Of a stretch of DNA of 64,000 nt, positions 50,707 to 58,573 are shown piece by piece. The position numbers were made by a program, and so were the translations under genes. Within the stretch, counting starts at the first letter, position 1, and each line of letters begins with the position of its first letter. The notes beneath the pieces were generated by a model that was given only the letters and a program-made list of their open reading frames with translations, did not search any database and was not told where the DNA came from. Source of the DNA: Crenalkalicoccus roseus (GTDB lineage Bacteria; Pseudomonadota; Alphaproteobacteria; Acetobacterales; Acetobacteraceae); the NCBI RefSeq assembly GCF_004761865.1, contig NZ_SJDM01000001.1, positions 62,001 through 126,000 of the forward strand. Reading direction: 5' to 3'.

Positions 50707-51939
50707 ATGAACCCGACCCGTGCCGCCTTCCGCGACCATTGCCGGGCCTCGCTCGACGGGCTGCGCCGCGAGGGCCGCTACCGCGAATTCGCCCGGCTGG
50801 AGAAGCTCGCCGGCGCCTTCCCCCGCTACCGCTGGCACGGGCCGCAGGGGGTGCGGGAGGTGACGGTCTGGTCCACCAACGACTATCTCGGCATGGGCAG
50901 CCACCCGGCGGTGCTGGAGGCGGCGCGGCGCGCGCTCGCCCAGCACGGGGCGGGGGCGGGCGGCACGCGCAACATCTCCGGCACCTCGCCCCTGCACGCG
51001 GCGCTCGAGGCCGAGCTCGCCTCGCTGCACGGCAAGGAGGCGGCGCTGCTGTTCGGCAGCGGCTACGTCGCCAACCAGGCGGCGCTCTCGGCGCTGCTGG
51101 AGGCGCTGCCGGGCTTCCACGTGTTCAGCGACGCCAAGAACCACGCCTCGATGATCGCGGGCATGCGCGGCGCCAAGGGCGCGGTGCGGCACATCTGGCG
51201 CCACAACGACCTCGGCCATCTGGAGGCGCTGCTGCGCGCCGCCCCGGCGGAGGCGCCGAAGCTGATCGCCTTCGAGAGCGTCTATTCCATGGACGGCGAC
51301 ATCGCCGACATCGGCGCCATCTGCGACCTGGCCGAGCGCCACGGCGCCATGACCTATCTCGACGAGGTGCACGCCGTCGGCCTCTACGGCGTCACCGGCG
51401 GCGGCATCAGCGAGCGCGACGGCGTGGCGGCGCGCGTGGACCTGATCGAGGGCACGCTCGCCAAGGGGTTCGGCGTGCTCGGCGGCTACGTCGCCGGGGA
51501 GGCGGCGGTGGTGGACTACATCCGCAGCGTCGCCGGCGGGCTGATCTTCACCACCGCCCTGCCGCCCGCCGTCGCCGCCGCCTCGCTCGAGAGCGTGCGC
51601 CTGCTGCGCCGCGATCCGGAGCGCCGCGCCCGCCTGGCGGAGCGCGCGGCGGCGCTGAAGGCGGCGCTGGACGCGGCCGGTCTGCCGCGCCTCGACGCGC
51701 CGAGCCACATCGTGCCGGTGATGGTGGGGGATGCCGCCCGCTGCCGCGAGGTGGCGCGCCGGCTGCTGGAGGAGCACGCGATCTACGCCACGCCCATCAA
51801 CTACCCGACCGTGCCGCGGGGGACGGAGCGGCTGCGCCTCTGCGCCACGCCCTTCCACACCGACGCGATGATCGCCGAGCTGGTGGCGGCGCTCCGCGCC
51901 GTGCTGCCGGCGCGGAGCGCGGCGATGGCGGCGGCGTAG
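50707..51939 (+). CDS. hemA: 5-aminolevulinate synthase
   Basis: PLP enzyme of the Shemin (C4) pathway: glycine + succinyl-CoA -> 5-aminolevulinate, the first step of haem and bacteriochlorophyll synthesis. 410 residues from ATG 50707. Signatures: [55 protein letters not shown] (read in parts), [24 protein letters not shown], catalytic Lys in [15 protein letters not shown], and the C-terminal [19 protein letters not shown]. The stop codon TAG runs into GGCGGATCGC, resembling the end of the dispersed repeat. Probably oxygen-regulated through the upstream FNR box. Confidence 0.96.
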   Translation: MNPTRAAFRDHCRASLDGLRREGRYREFARLEKLAGAFPRYRWHGPQGVREVTVWSTNDYLGMGSHPAVLEAARRALAQHGAGAGGTRNISGTSPLHAALEAELASLHGKEAALLFGSGYVANQAALSALLEALPGFHVFSDAKNHASMIAGMRGAKGAVRHIWRHNDLGHLEALLRAAPAEAPKLIAFESVYSMDGDIADIGAICDLAERHGAMTYLDEVHAVGLYGVTGGGISERDGVAARVDLIEGTLAKGFGVLGGYVAGEAAVVDYIRSVAGGLIFTTALPPAVAAASLESVRLLRRDPERRARLAERAAALKAALDAAGLPRLDAPSHIVPVMVGDAARCREVARRLLEEHAIYATPINYPTVPRGTERLRLCATPFHTDAMIAELVAALRAVLPARSAAMAAA

Positions 51940-51948
51940 GGCGGATCG

Positions 51949-51962
51949 CCCGCCCGGGCGGG
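51949..51962. terminator. Palindrome after hemA
   Basis: CCCGCCCGGGCGGG is a perfect 14-bp palindrome starting 10 bp after the hemA stop, in the gap between convergent hemA and the ferredoxin-NADP reductase gene. A second GC hairpin-like stretch follows near 51985-52003. Probable bidirectional termination region, without U-run. Confidence 0.4.
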
Positions 51963-52007
51963 AGACCCCGGACGGGCGAGGATGCGCGCGCGATCGCCGC
52001 GCGCCCC

Positions 52008-53036
52008 CTACTCCGCCGCCGCGGTGCCCGGCACGCCCTTGGTGGTGGAGTATTCGAAGTGCAGCGCCTCGCCCGGGAAGACCCGCGGATGGATGGCGTG
52101 CGCGGCCATCGCCGCCTCCGAGAAGCCCTGCAGGATCAGCTTCAGCTTGCCAGGATAGGTGGCGATGTCGCCGATGGCGTAGACGCCGGGGATGGTGGTC
52201 TCGCAGGTCGCCGGCGTCACCGTGATGTGGTGGCGGTCGAGGCCGAGGCCCCACTGCGCGATCGGGCCGAGCTCCATGGACAGGCCGTAGAAGGGCAGCA
52301 GGTGGTCGGCCGGGATGGCGCGCGTCTCCCCCTTCAGCGTCGCCACCACCACCGCCGAGAGGCGCGTGCCGTCCCCTTCCAGCCCGTGGAGCTGGTAGGG
52401 GATCGCCATCTCCACCTCGCCGCGCGCGGCGGCCTGCTCCAGCCGCGCCACGCTCTCCGGCGCGGCGCGGAATTTCGGGCGGCGATGCACCACCGTCACC
52501 CTGGCGGCCACCTCCTTCAGCGACAGCGCCCAGTCCACCGCGGAATCGCCGCCGCCCGCGATCACCACCCGCCGGCCGCGGAAATCCTCCCGCCGCGCCA
52601 CCATGTAGCGCACCGCGCCGGAGGCCTCGTAGCCGGCCAGGCCGGCGAGCGGCGGGCGGTTCGGGCCGAAGGCGCCGGCGCCGGCGGCGATCACCACCGC
52701 CTTCACGCGCAGCGTGTCGCCCTGGCTGGTGGTGAGGGTGAACTCGCCCTCCTGCTCCCGCAGCGTCTCCACCCGCCGGCCGAGCAGGTAGATCGGCGTG
52801 AAGGGCGCCGCCTGCCTCTCGAGCTGCGCCACCAGGTCCTGCGCGTCGATCGCCGGGTGGGCGGGGATGTCGAAGATCGGCTTCTCGGGGTAGAGGGCGG
52901 TGCACTGGCCGCCGATCGCGTCGAGCGCGTCCACCACCACGCACCGCATGCGCAGCATCCCGCATTCGAACACGGCGAACAGCCCCACGGGCCCCGCGCC
53001 GATGATCGCCACGTCGGTCTCGATGCTCGCCGTCAT
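52008..53036 (-). CDS. Ferredoxin--NADP+ reductase, thioredoxin-reductase-like type
   Basis: 342-residue flavoprotein. FAD-binding VAIIGAGPVGLFAVFECGMLRM, then DALDAIGGQCTALYPEKPIFDIPAHP (read in parts), the region typical of TrxR-like FNRs; NADPH-binding RVVIAGGGDSAVDWALSL; and GVYAIGDIATYPGKLKLILQGFSEAAMAAH (read in parts) near the end. No redox CXXC, so it is not a thioredoxin reductase. It likely transfers electrons from NADPH to ferredoxin/flavodoxin. GGGGGGAAA lies just before ATG 53036, and an unusually clear promoter/operator is at 53060-53099. Confidence 0.9.
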   Translation of the reverse strand: MTASIETDVAIIGAGPVGLFAVFECGMLRMRCVVVDALDAIGGQCTALYPEKPIFDIPAHPAIDAQDLVAQLERQAAPFTPIYLLGRRVETLREQEGEFTLTTSQGDTLRVKAVVIAAGAGAFGPNRPPLAGLAGYEASGAVRYMVARREDFRGRRVVIAGGGDSAVDWALSLKEVAARVTVVHRRPKFRAAPESVARLEQAAARGEVEMAIPYQLHGLEGDGTRLSAVVVATLKGETRAIPADHLLPFYGLSMELGPIAQWGLGLDRHHITVTPATCETTIPGVYAIGDIATYPGKLKLILQGFSEAAMAAHAIHPRVFPGEALHFEYSTTKGVPGTAAAE

Positions 53037-53059
53037 CGCTTTCCCCCCGAGCCGGGGGC

Positions 53060-53099
53060 GTCATAGAGGAGGCATGGGGCGCGGGCAAAATTTTGCCCG
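53060..53099 (-). promoter_or_regulatory. Promoter with an overlapping perfect 18-bp palindrome, upstream of the ferredoxin-NADP reductase gene
   Basis: CGGGCAAAATTTTGCCCG (53082-53099) is perfectly self-complementary. On the minus strand its right part is TTGCCC, a -35 hexamer (53083-53088), followed by exactly 17 nt and TATGAC (53060-53065), a fair -10; transcription would start about 15-20 nt before the Shine-Dalgarno region. A dimeric regulator binding the palindrome would cover the -35 box and could repress, or activate by contact. As an RNA hairpin its AT centre would make it a poor terminator. Confidence 0.6.
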
Positions 53100-53242
53100 G
53101 GGCGGGGCGGCGGCCCCGCCGAGGGGGCGCCACGTCATGCCCGGCCGGAGGTGGTAACCGGATCAGACCGCGAACATCGCCCTTGCCCACGCGCCCCGCC
53201 GCCCCGCAGAGTCCACCCCGCCGCCCCCGAGTCGCGCCCCTC

Positions 53243-53704
53243 ATGGAAGGCCCTCTCACCCTGCGCCTGCCGGACCCCGACGCCACCGCGCGCCTTGCCG
53301 CCCGCCTCGCCCCCGCGGCGCGGCCGGGCGACGCCGTGCTGCTGGAAGGCCCCCTCGGCGCCGGCAAGAGCGCCTTCGCCCGCGCCTTCCTGCGCGCGCT
53401 GGCCGGCGACCCGGCGCTCGAGGTGCCCTCGCCGAGCTTCACCCTGGTGCAGAGCTACGACCTGCCGGGCGGGGGGGAGGCGCACCATTTCGACCTCTAC
53501 CGGCTGGAAGGCCCCGCCGACCTCGCGGAACTCGGCTGGGAGGAGGCGCTGCGGGGGATCGTGCTGGTGGAATGGCCCGACCGGCTCGGGGCGCTGCGGC
53601 CGGAGGGGGCGCTGACCGTGGCGCTGGCCCCCGGCGCGGCGGAGGAGGAGCGCATCGCCACCCTCTCCGGCTGGCCCGGGCGGCTGCGGGAGGCGCTGGC
53701 GTGA
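53243..53704 (+). CDS. tsaE: tRNA threonylcarbamoyladenosine biosynthesis ATPase TsaE
   Basis: 153-residue P-loop ATPase that works with TsaB and TsaD to make t6A37 in ANN-decoding tRNAs. LEGPLGAGKSAFARAFLRAL is the Walker A region, SPSFTLVQSYDLPG and HHFDLYRLEGPADLAELGWEEAL (read in parts) are the TsaE core, and VEWPDRLG the Walker B-like end. ATG 53243 is the best start (TsaE normally begins here). First gene of a tightly overlapped plus-strand cluster running to addA. Confidence 0.94.
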   Translation: MEGPLTLRLPDPDATARLAARLAPAARPGDAVLLEGPLGAGKSAFARAFLRALAGDPALEVPSPSFTLVQSYDLPGGGEAHHFDLYRLEGPADLAELGWEEALRGIVLVEWPDRLGALRPEGALTVALAPGAAEEERIATLSGWPGRLREALA

Positions 53705-54699
53705 CGCCACCCTCCCCCGAGGTCGCCGCCTTCCTCGCCGCGCAGGGCTTCGGCGCCGCCGAGCCCCGCCCGCTGCCGGGCGATGCCAGCTTCCGCCGCT
53801 ATCTCCGCCTGGTGGGCGGGCCGCGCCCGGCGCTGCTGATGGAGGCGCCCCCGCCCGAGGATGTGCGCCCCTTCGCCCGCCTCGCCCGCCACCTGCTGGC
53901 CGCCGGCCTCTCCGCGCCGGAGATCCTGGCCGAGGACCCGGCGCGCGGCCTGCTGCTGATCGAGGATCTCGGCGAGGCGACCCACGCCGACCTGCTCGAT
54001 GCCGGCGCCGATCCCGCCCCCCTCTACGCCGAGGCGGCGGAGGCGCTGGCGGCGCTGCACGCGGCGCCGCCCCCGGCGGACCTGCCCCCCTGGGACGCGG
54101 CGGCGATGGCGCGGGCGACGGCGGCGACCTTCCTCGACTGGTGGTGGCCCGCCGCCTTCGGCGCGCCCCCGGCGCCGGAGGTGCGGGCGGGGCTGGACGC
54201 GGCGCTGGCGGAGACGCTCGCCCCCTTCGCGGGCCAGCGCGGCCTCGTCCACCGCGACTACTTCCCGGCCAACCTGATGCGCCTGCCCGGGCGCGCCGGG
54301 CCGCGCCGCACCGGCATCCTGGACTTCCAGGACGCCGCGCTCGGCCACCCCGCCTACGATCTGGTCTCGCTGGTCGAGGATGCGCGGCGCGACGTCGCCC
54401 CGGCGGCGCGCGAGGCGGCGCTCCGCGCCTATCTCGCCCGCCGCCCCGGCCTCGACGCCGCATCGCTGGAGGCGGCGATGGCCGCGCATGGCGCGCAGCG
54501 GCACCTGCGCGTCGCCGCGCTCTGGGTGCGGCTGGCGCGGCGGGACGGCAAGCCGCGCTACCTGGCGCACGGGCCACGCTGCTGGGCGATGCTCGACCGC
54601 GCCCTCGCCCATCCCGCCTGCGCCCCGCTCGCCCGCTTCCTCGACCGGCACGTGCCGCGCGCGCTGCGGCGCAACCCCGTTCCGCTGGTGACCGCATGA
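53701..54699 (+). CDS. amgK: AmgK-type N-acetylmuramate/N-acetylglucosamine anomeric kinase
   Basis: 332-residue aminoglycoside-phosphotransferase-like kinase from GTG 53701, overlapping the tsaE stop by 4 bp. Kinase motifs: LLIEDLGEATHADLL (hinge-like), GLVHRDYFPANLM (Brenner motif HxDxxxxN) and ILDFQDAALGHPAYDLVSLVEDARRD (DFxD/E). AmgK phosphorylates MurNAc at C1 for peptidoglycan recycling, and the gene is followed directly by murU, the next enzyme, exactly as in the known recycling pathway. Specificity is inferred from that pairing. Confidence 0.88.
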   Translation: MTPPSPEVAAFLAAQGFGAAEPRPLPGDASFRRYLRLVGGPRPALLMEAPPPEDVRPFARLARHLLAAGLSAPEILAEDPARGLLLIEDLGEATHADLLDAGADPAPLYAEAAEALAALHAAPPPADLPPWDAAAMARATAATFLDWWWPAAFGAPPAPEVRAGLDAALAETLAPFAGQRGLVHRDYFPANLMRLPGRAGPRRTGILDFQDAALGHPAYDLVSLVEDARRDVAPAAREAALRAYLARRPGLDAASLEAAMAAHGAQRHLRVAALWVRLARRDGKPRYLAHGPRCWAMLDRALAHPACAPLARFLDRHVPRALRRNPVPLVTA

Positions 54700-55424
54700 T
54701 CGCCCTGACCCGCGCCATGGTGCTCGCCGCCGGCCTCGGCACCCGCATGCGGCCGCTGACCGAGGCGAGGCCCAAGCCGCTGCTGATGCTGCACGGCCGC
54801 TCCCTGCTCGACCGCGCGCTCGACCGGCTGGAGGCGGCGGGGGTGGAGCGGGTGGTGGTGAACGCCCACTGGCTCGCGGACCAGGTGGCCGAGGCCGTCG
54901 CCCGGCGCCGCACCCCCGCCTGCCTGCTGCAGCACGAGGAGACGCTGCTGGAGACGGGCGGCGGCGTGCGCCGCGCCCTGCCGCATCTCGGCCCCGGCCC
55001 CTTCGCCGTGGTGAACGGCGACAGCGTCTGGCTGGACGGACCGACGCCCGCGCTCGCCCGCCTCGCCGCCGCCTTCGACCCGGAGCGGATGGACGGGCTG
55101 CTGCTGCTGGTGCGCAGCGCCCAGGTGGAGGGCGAGGTCGGCCGCGGCGACTTCCTGCTCGACCCGCTCGGCGCCGTGCGCCGGCCGAAGGAGCGGGAGA
55201 TGGCGCCCTACGTCTTCGCCGGGGTGCAGATCCTGGTCCCGGACCTGTTCGAGGACATGCCGGAGGGGCCATTCAGCCTGAATCGCGCCTATGACCGCGC
55301 CATCGCGCGGGGGCGGCTGTTCGCGCTGGTGCATGACGGGGTGTGGTTCCACCTCTCCACCCCGGCCGACCTCGCGCGGGCGGAGGAGGCGATGCGCGCC
55401 GGGCTGGTGCGGGCGCCGTTCTGA
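54696..55424 (+). CDS. murU: N-acetylmuramate-1-phosphate uridylyltransferase MurU
   Basis: 242-residue nucleotidyltransferase, ATG 54696 overlapping the amgK stop (ATGA). AMVLAAGLGTRMRPLTEARPKPLLMLHGRSLLDRALDRL (read in parts) is the sugar-nucleotidyltransferase signature with the GxGxRxxxxT and PKPLL boxes; VVNGDSVW has the metal Asp, and YVFAGVQIL follows. With AmgK it converts recycled MurNAc to UDP-MurNAc, bypassing MurA/MurB and hence lowering fosfomycin sensitivity in other bacteria. Confidence 0.92.
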   Translation: MIALTRAMVLAAGLGTRMRPLTEARPKPLLMLHGRSLLDRALDRLEAAGVERVVVNAHWLADQVAEAVARRRTPACLLQHEETLLETGGGVRRALPHLGPGPFAVVNGDSVWLDGPTPALARLAAAFDPERMDGLLLLVRSAQVEGEVGRGDFLLDPLGAVRRPKEREMAPYVFAGVQILVPDLFEDMPEGPFSLNRAYDRAIARGRLFALVHDGVWFHLSTPADLARAEEAMRAGLVRAPF

Positions 55425-58400
55425 TGGCCGCGCCCCGTCCCGCGGAGCAGGGCAGCCTCGCCGCGCTGACCGCGCCCTTCTTCCGCCTCTACGACATCCC
55501 GGCCCACCTGCCGTTCCTGGACTGCCTCGCCGCCGGGGTGCTGCGCCTGATCCCCGGGGAGTCGCCGGAGCGGCTCTCCCGCGTCACCATCCTGCTGCCG
55601 ACGCGCCGCTCCGCCCGCGCGCTGCGCGCCGCCTTCCTGCGCGCCGCCGAGGGACGGGCGCTGCTGCTGCCGCGCATGCGCGCGCTCGCCGGCCTTTCCA
55701 CCGAGGATGCGGACGAGCTGGCGCTGCCCTCGCTGCTCGACCTGCCGCCGGCGGTGGAGCCGCTGCGCCGCCAGGCGGTGCTGGCGCGCATGATCCTCCG
55801 CCTCGATCCCAAGTATGGCGGGCCCGGCACGCCGGAGCAGGCCTGGTCGCTGGCCGGGGCGCTGGCGACGCTGCTCGACGAGATCGCGCTGGAGGAGCGC
55901 GACCTCGACCTGCTCGCCACCACCGCGCCGGAGGCGCTGGCCGAGCACTGGCTGGCGCGGCTGGAACTGCTGGTGCCGGAGCAGCACGCGACGCATTGGC
56001 AGATCACGCTGGCCTTCCTGCGCGGCGTGGTCGCGGAGTGGCAGGCCTGGCTCCGGCGGCACGGGCTGCTGGACATCGGCATGCGGCGCGTGCAGGCGCT
56101 GCGCGCGCAGACCGAGGCCTGGCGCCGCGCGCCGCCGCCCGATCCGGTGATCGCCGCCGGCATCGGGGTGGGCGGCACCATCCCCGCCGCCGCCGAGCTG
56201 CTCCGCGTCGTGGCCGAGGAGCTGCCGCGGGGCGCGGTGGTGCTGCACGGGGTGGACCAGCTCTCGGCCGAGACGGTGTGGGACGCGATCCGCGAGGCGC
56301 CGACCCACCCCTTCTGCGGCCAGCAGCGGCTGCTGGCGGCGCTCTCGGCGCGGCGGGAGGATGTGAAGCGCTGGCCCGGCTGCGCGCCCGAGGAGGCGGT
56401 GGCGCGCGCCGTGCCGCCCGGCCGCCCGGCGCTGCTCGGCATGGCGCTGCGCCCCGCCGCCGGCCTGCCCGCCTGGCAGTCCCGCCGCCCGCAGGAATGG
56501 CTGCCGGCGATCGAGGGCCTCTCGGTACTCAACGCGCCGGACGCGCAGGCCGAGGCGGTGGCGATCGCGCTGCTGCTGCGCGAGGCGCTGGAGGATCCGA
56601 AGGCGCGCGCCGCGCTGGTCACGCCCGACCGCGACCTCGCCCGCCGCGTCTCCGCCGAGCTGGCGCGGCACGGCGTGGTGGCGGACGATTCCGCCGGCGA
56701 GGCGCTGGGGCAGAGCCCGGCCGGCGCCTTCCTCCGCCTGCTCGCCCGTGCGGTCGCGGAGGGGCTGGCGCCGGTGCCGCTGCTCGCCCTGCTCAAGCAT
56801 CCCCTGTGTGCGGGCGGGATGGACCGGGCGGACTGGATGCGCGCGGTCAGGCGCCTCGAACTCGCGGCGCTGCGCGGCCCGCGCCCGGCCCCCGGCATCG
56901 CCGGGCTGCGCGCCGCCCTGCCGGCGGATGCGCCGGCCGAGGCCGCGGCGCTGCTCGGCGCGCTCGAGGCATGCCTCGGCGAGTTCGCGGCGCTGCCGGA
57001 GGCGCCCGCGCGCCCCCCCGCGGCGCTGCTCGAGGCGCATCTCGCCGCCGCCGAGCGGCTCGCCTCCACCCGCGCCATGCCGGGCGGCCTCCGCCTCTAT
57101 GCCGGGGAGGAGGGGGAGGTGCTGGCGCAGCACCTCGCCGGCCTCGCCCCGGCGATGGCGGAGATGGCCCCGCTCAGCCCCGCCTGCTGGCCCGCCCTGT
57201 TCGACGCGGCGATGGAGGGGGCGGCCGCGCCCTCCTTCCGCGGCAGCCGCGGGCGCGAGGGCGGGCCGCACCCGCGCGTCGAGATCCTGGGCCTGCTGGA
57301 GGCGCGGCTGCTCACCTTCGACCGCGTGGTGCTCGGCGCGCTGGACGAGACGGTCTGGCCGCTGGCCACCGACCCCGGCCCCTGGATGAGCCGCCCGATG
57401 CGCGCCGATTTCGGCCTGCCCGAGCCCGAGGCGCGCATCGGCCGCGTCTGCGCCGACTTCTTCCTCGCCGCCTGCAGCGCCCCCGTCGCCGTGCTGTCGC
57501 GCGCGGCGCGGCGCGGCGGGGCGCCGACCGTGCCGGCGCGCTGGCTGACGCGGCTTGAGACCTTCCTCGCCGGGCAGCGCGACGCGGCGCATCCGCAGGG
57601 GCTGCGCCTGCCGCCCTCCCCGGCGCTCGCCTGGGCGACGCGGCTCGACCGGCCGGAGGTGGTGCAGCCCTGCGCCCGGCCGGCGCCGCGCCCGCCCGCC
57701 GCGGCGCGGCCGGACCGCATCTCGGTGACCGAGATCGAGACGCTGATCGCCGACCCCTACGCCTTCTACGCCAGGCGCGTGCTCCGCCTCAGCCCGCTCG
57801 ACCCGCTGGACGCCGAGGCGGGGGCGGCGGATTACGGCACCCTGGTGCACGCGGCGATGGCGCGCTTCGTCAGGCGCCTCGGCGACGGCCGCTGGCCCGG
57901 CCACGACGCCGCCATGGCGCTGTTCGAGGCGGCGGCCGAGGAGGCGCTGGCGCAGGCCGGCGCGCGCCCCGGCCTCGTCGCCTTCTGGCGCCCGCGGCTT
58001 GCCCGCATCGGCGCCTTCGTGGTGGCCGAGGAGGCGGCGGCGCGGCGCGGCGGGCGCATCCTGCGCAGCCTCACCGAGATCCGCGGCGAGCTGCCGCTGC
58101 GCATGGAGGACGGGCGCTGCGCCACCCTGACCGCGCGCGCCGACCGGCTGGACCTGCTGGCGGACGGGCGCGTCGCCATCCTCGACTACAAGACCGGCAC
58201 CCCGCCCTCCGCCGCGCAGGTGAAGGAGGGGCACCGGCCGCAACTGCCGCTGGAGGCGGCGATGGCGGCGCGCGGCGCCTTCCCCGGCCTGCAGCCGGCG
58301 GACGCTGCGGCGCTCGCCTACTGGCGCCTGAGCGGCGGGCCGGAGCCGGGCGAGGTGCGGGTGGTGAGCCGGGAGGCGCAGGAGATCGCCCACCTGGCCG

Positions 58401-58573
58401 AGCAGGCGCTCGGGGAGCTGCGCCGCCTGGTCGGGCGCTACCTGCTCGGCGCCGCGCCCTTCACCGCCCGCCCGCATCCGGGGCGGCGGCCGGCCGGCAC
58501 GGAATACGAGCACCTCTCGCGCCTCGGCGAATGGGCGGGGGCGGAGGACGCGGCGGAAGGGGGCGGGCCATGA
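55424..58573 (+). CDS. addB: Double-strand break repair protein AddB
   Basis: 1049 residues from ATG 55424, sharing one base with the murU stop (TGATG). Inactivated helicase domain at the N-terminus (ILLPTRRSARALRAAFL) and a C-terminal PD-(D/E)XK nuclease (SVTEIETLIADPYAFYARRVLRL, GTLVHAAMARF, VAILDYKTGTPP). I see no Cys quartet around the nuclease, so the iron-sulphur staple known in Firmicutes AddB seems absent. It forms the AddAB helicase-nuclease with the product of addA, whose ATG overlaps its stop. Confidence 0.94.
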   Translation: MAAPRPAEQGSLAALTAPFFRLYDIPAHLPFLDCLAAGVLRLIPGESPERLSRVTILLPTRRSARALRAAFLRAAEGRALLLPRMRALAGLSTEDADELALPSLLDLPPAVEPLRRQAVLARMILRLDPKYGGPGTPEQAWSLAGALATLLDEIALEERDLDLLATTAPEALAEHWLARLELLVPEQHATHWQITLAFLRGVVAEWQAWLRRHGLLDIGMRRVQALRAQTEAWRRAPPPDPVIAAGIGVGGTIPAAAELLRVVAEELPRGAVVLHGVDQLSAETVWDAIREAPTHPFCGQQRLLAALSARREDVKRWPGCAPEEAVARAVPPGRPALLGMALRPAAGLPAWQSRRPQEWLPAIEGLSVLNAPDAQAEAVAIALLLREALEDPKARAALVTPDRDLARRVSAELARHGVVADDSAGEALGQSPAGAFLRLLARAVAEGLAPVPLLALLKHPLCAGGMDRADWMRAVRRLELAALRGPRPAPGIAGLRAALPADAPAEAAALLGALEACLGEFAALPEAPARPPAALLEAHLAAAERLASTRAMPGGLRLYAGEEGEVLAQHLAGLAPAMAEMAPLSPACWPALFDAAMEGAAAPSFRGSRGREGGPHPRVEILGLLEARLLTFDRVVLGALDETVWPLATDPGPWMSRPMRADFGLPEPEARIGRVCADFFLAACSAPVAVLSRAARRGGAPTVPARWLTRLETFLAGQRDAAHPQGLRLPPSPALAWATRLDRPEVVQPCARPAPRPPAAARPDRISVTEIETLIADPYAFYARRVLRLSPLDPLDAEAGAADYGTLVHAAMARFVRRLGDGRWPGHDAAMALFEAAAEEALAQAGARPGLVAFWRPRLARIGAFVVAEEAAARRGGRILRSLTEIRGELPLRMEDGRCATLTARADRLDLLADGRVAILDYKTGTPPSAAQVKEGHRPQLPLEAAMAARGAFPGLQPADAAALAYWRLSGGPEPGEVRVVSREAQEIAHLAEQALGELRRLVGRYLLGAAPFTARPHPGRRPAGTEYEHLSRLGEWAGAEDAAEGGGP

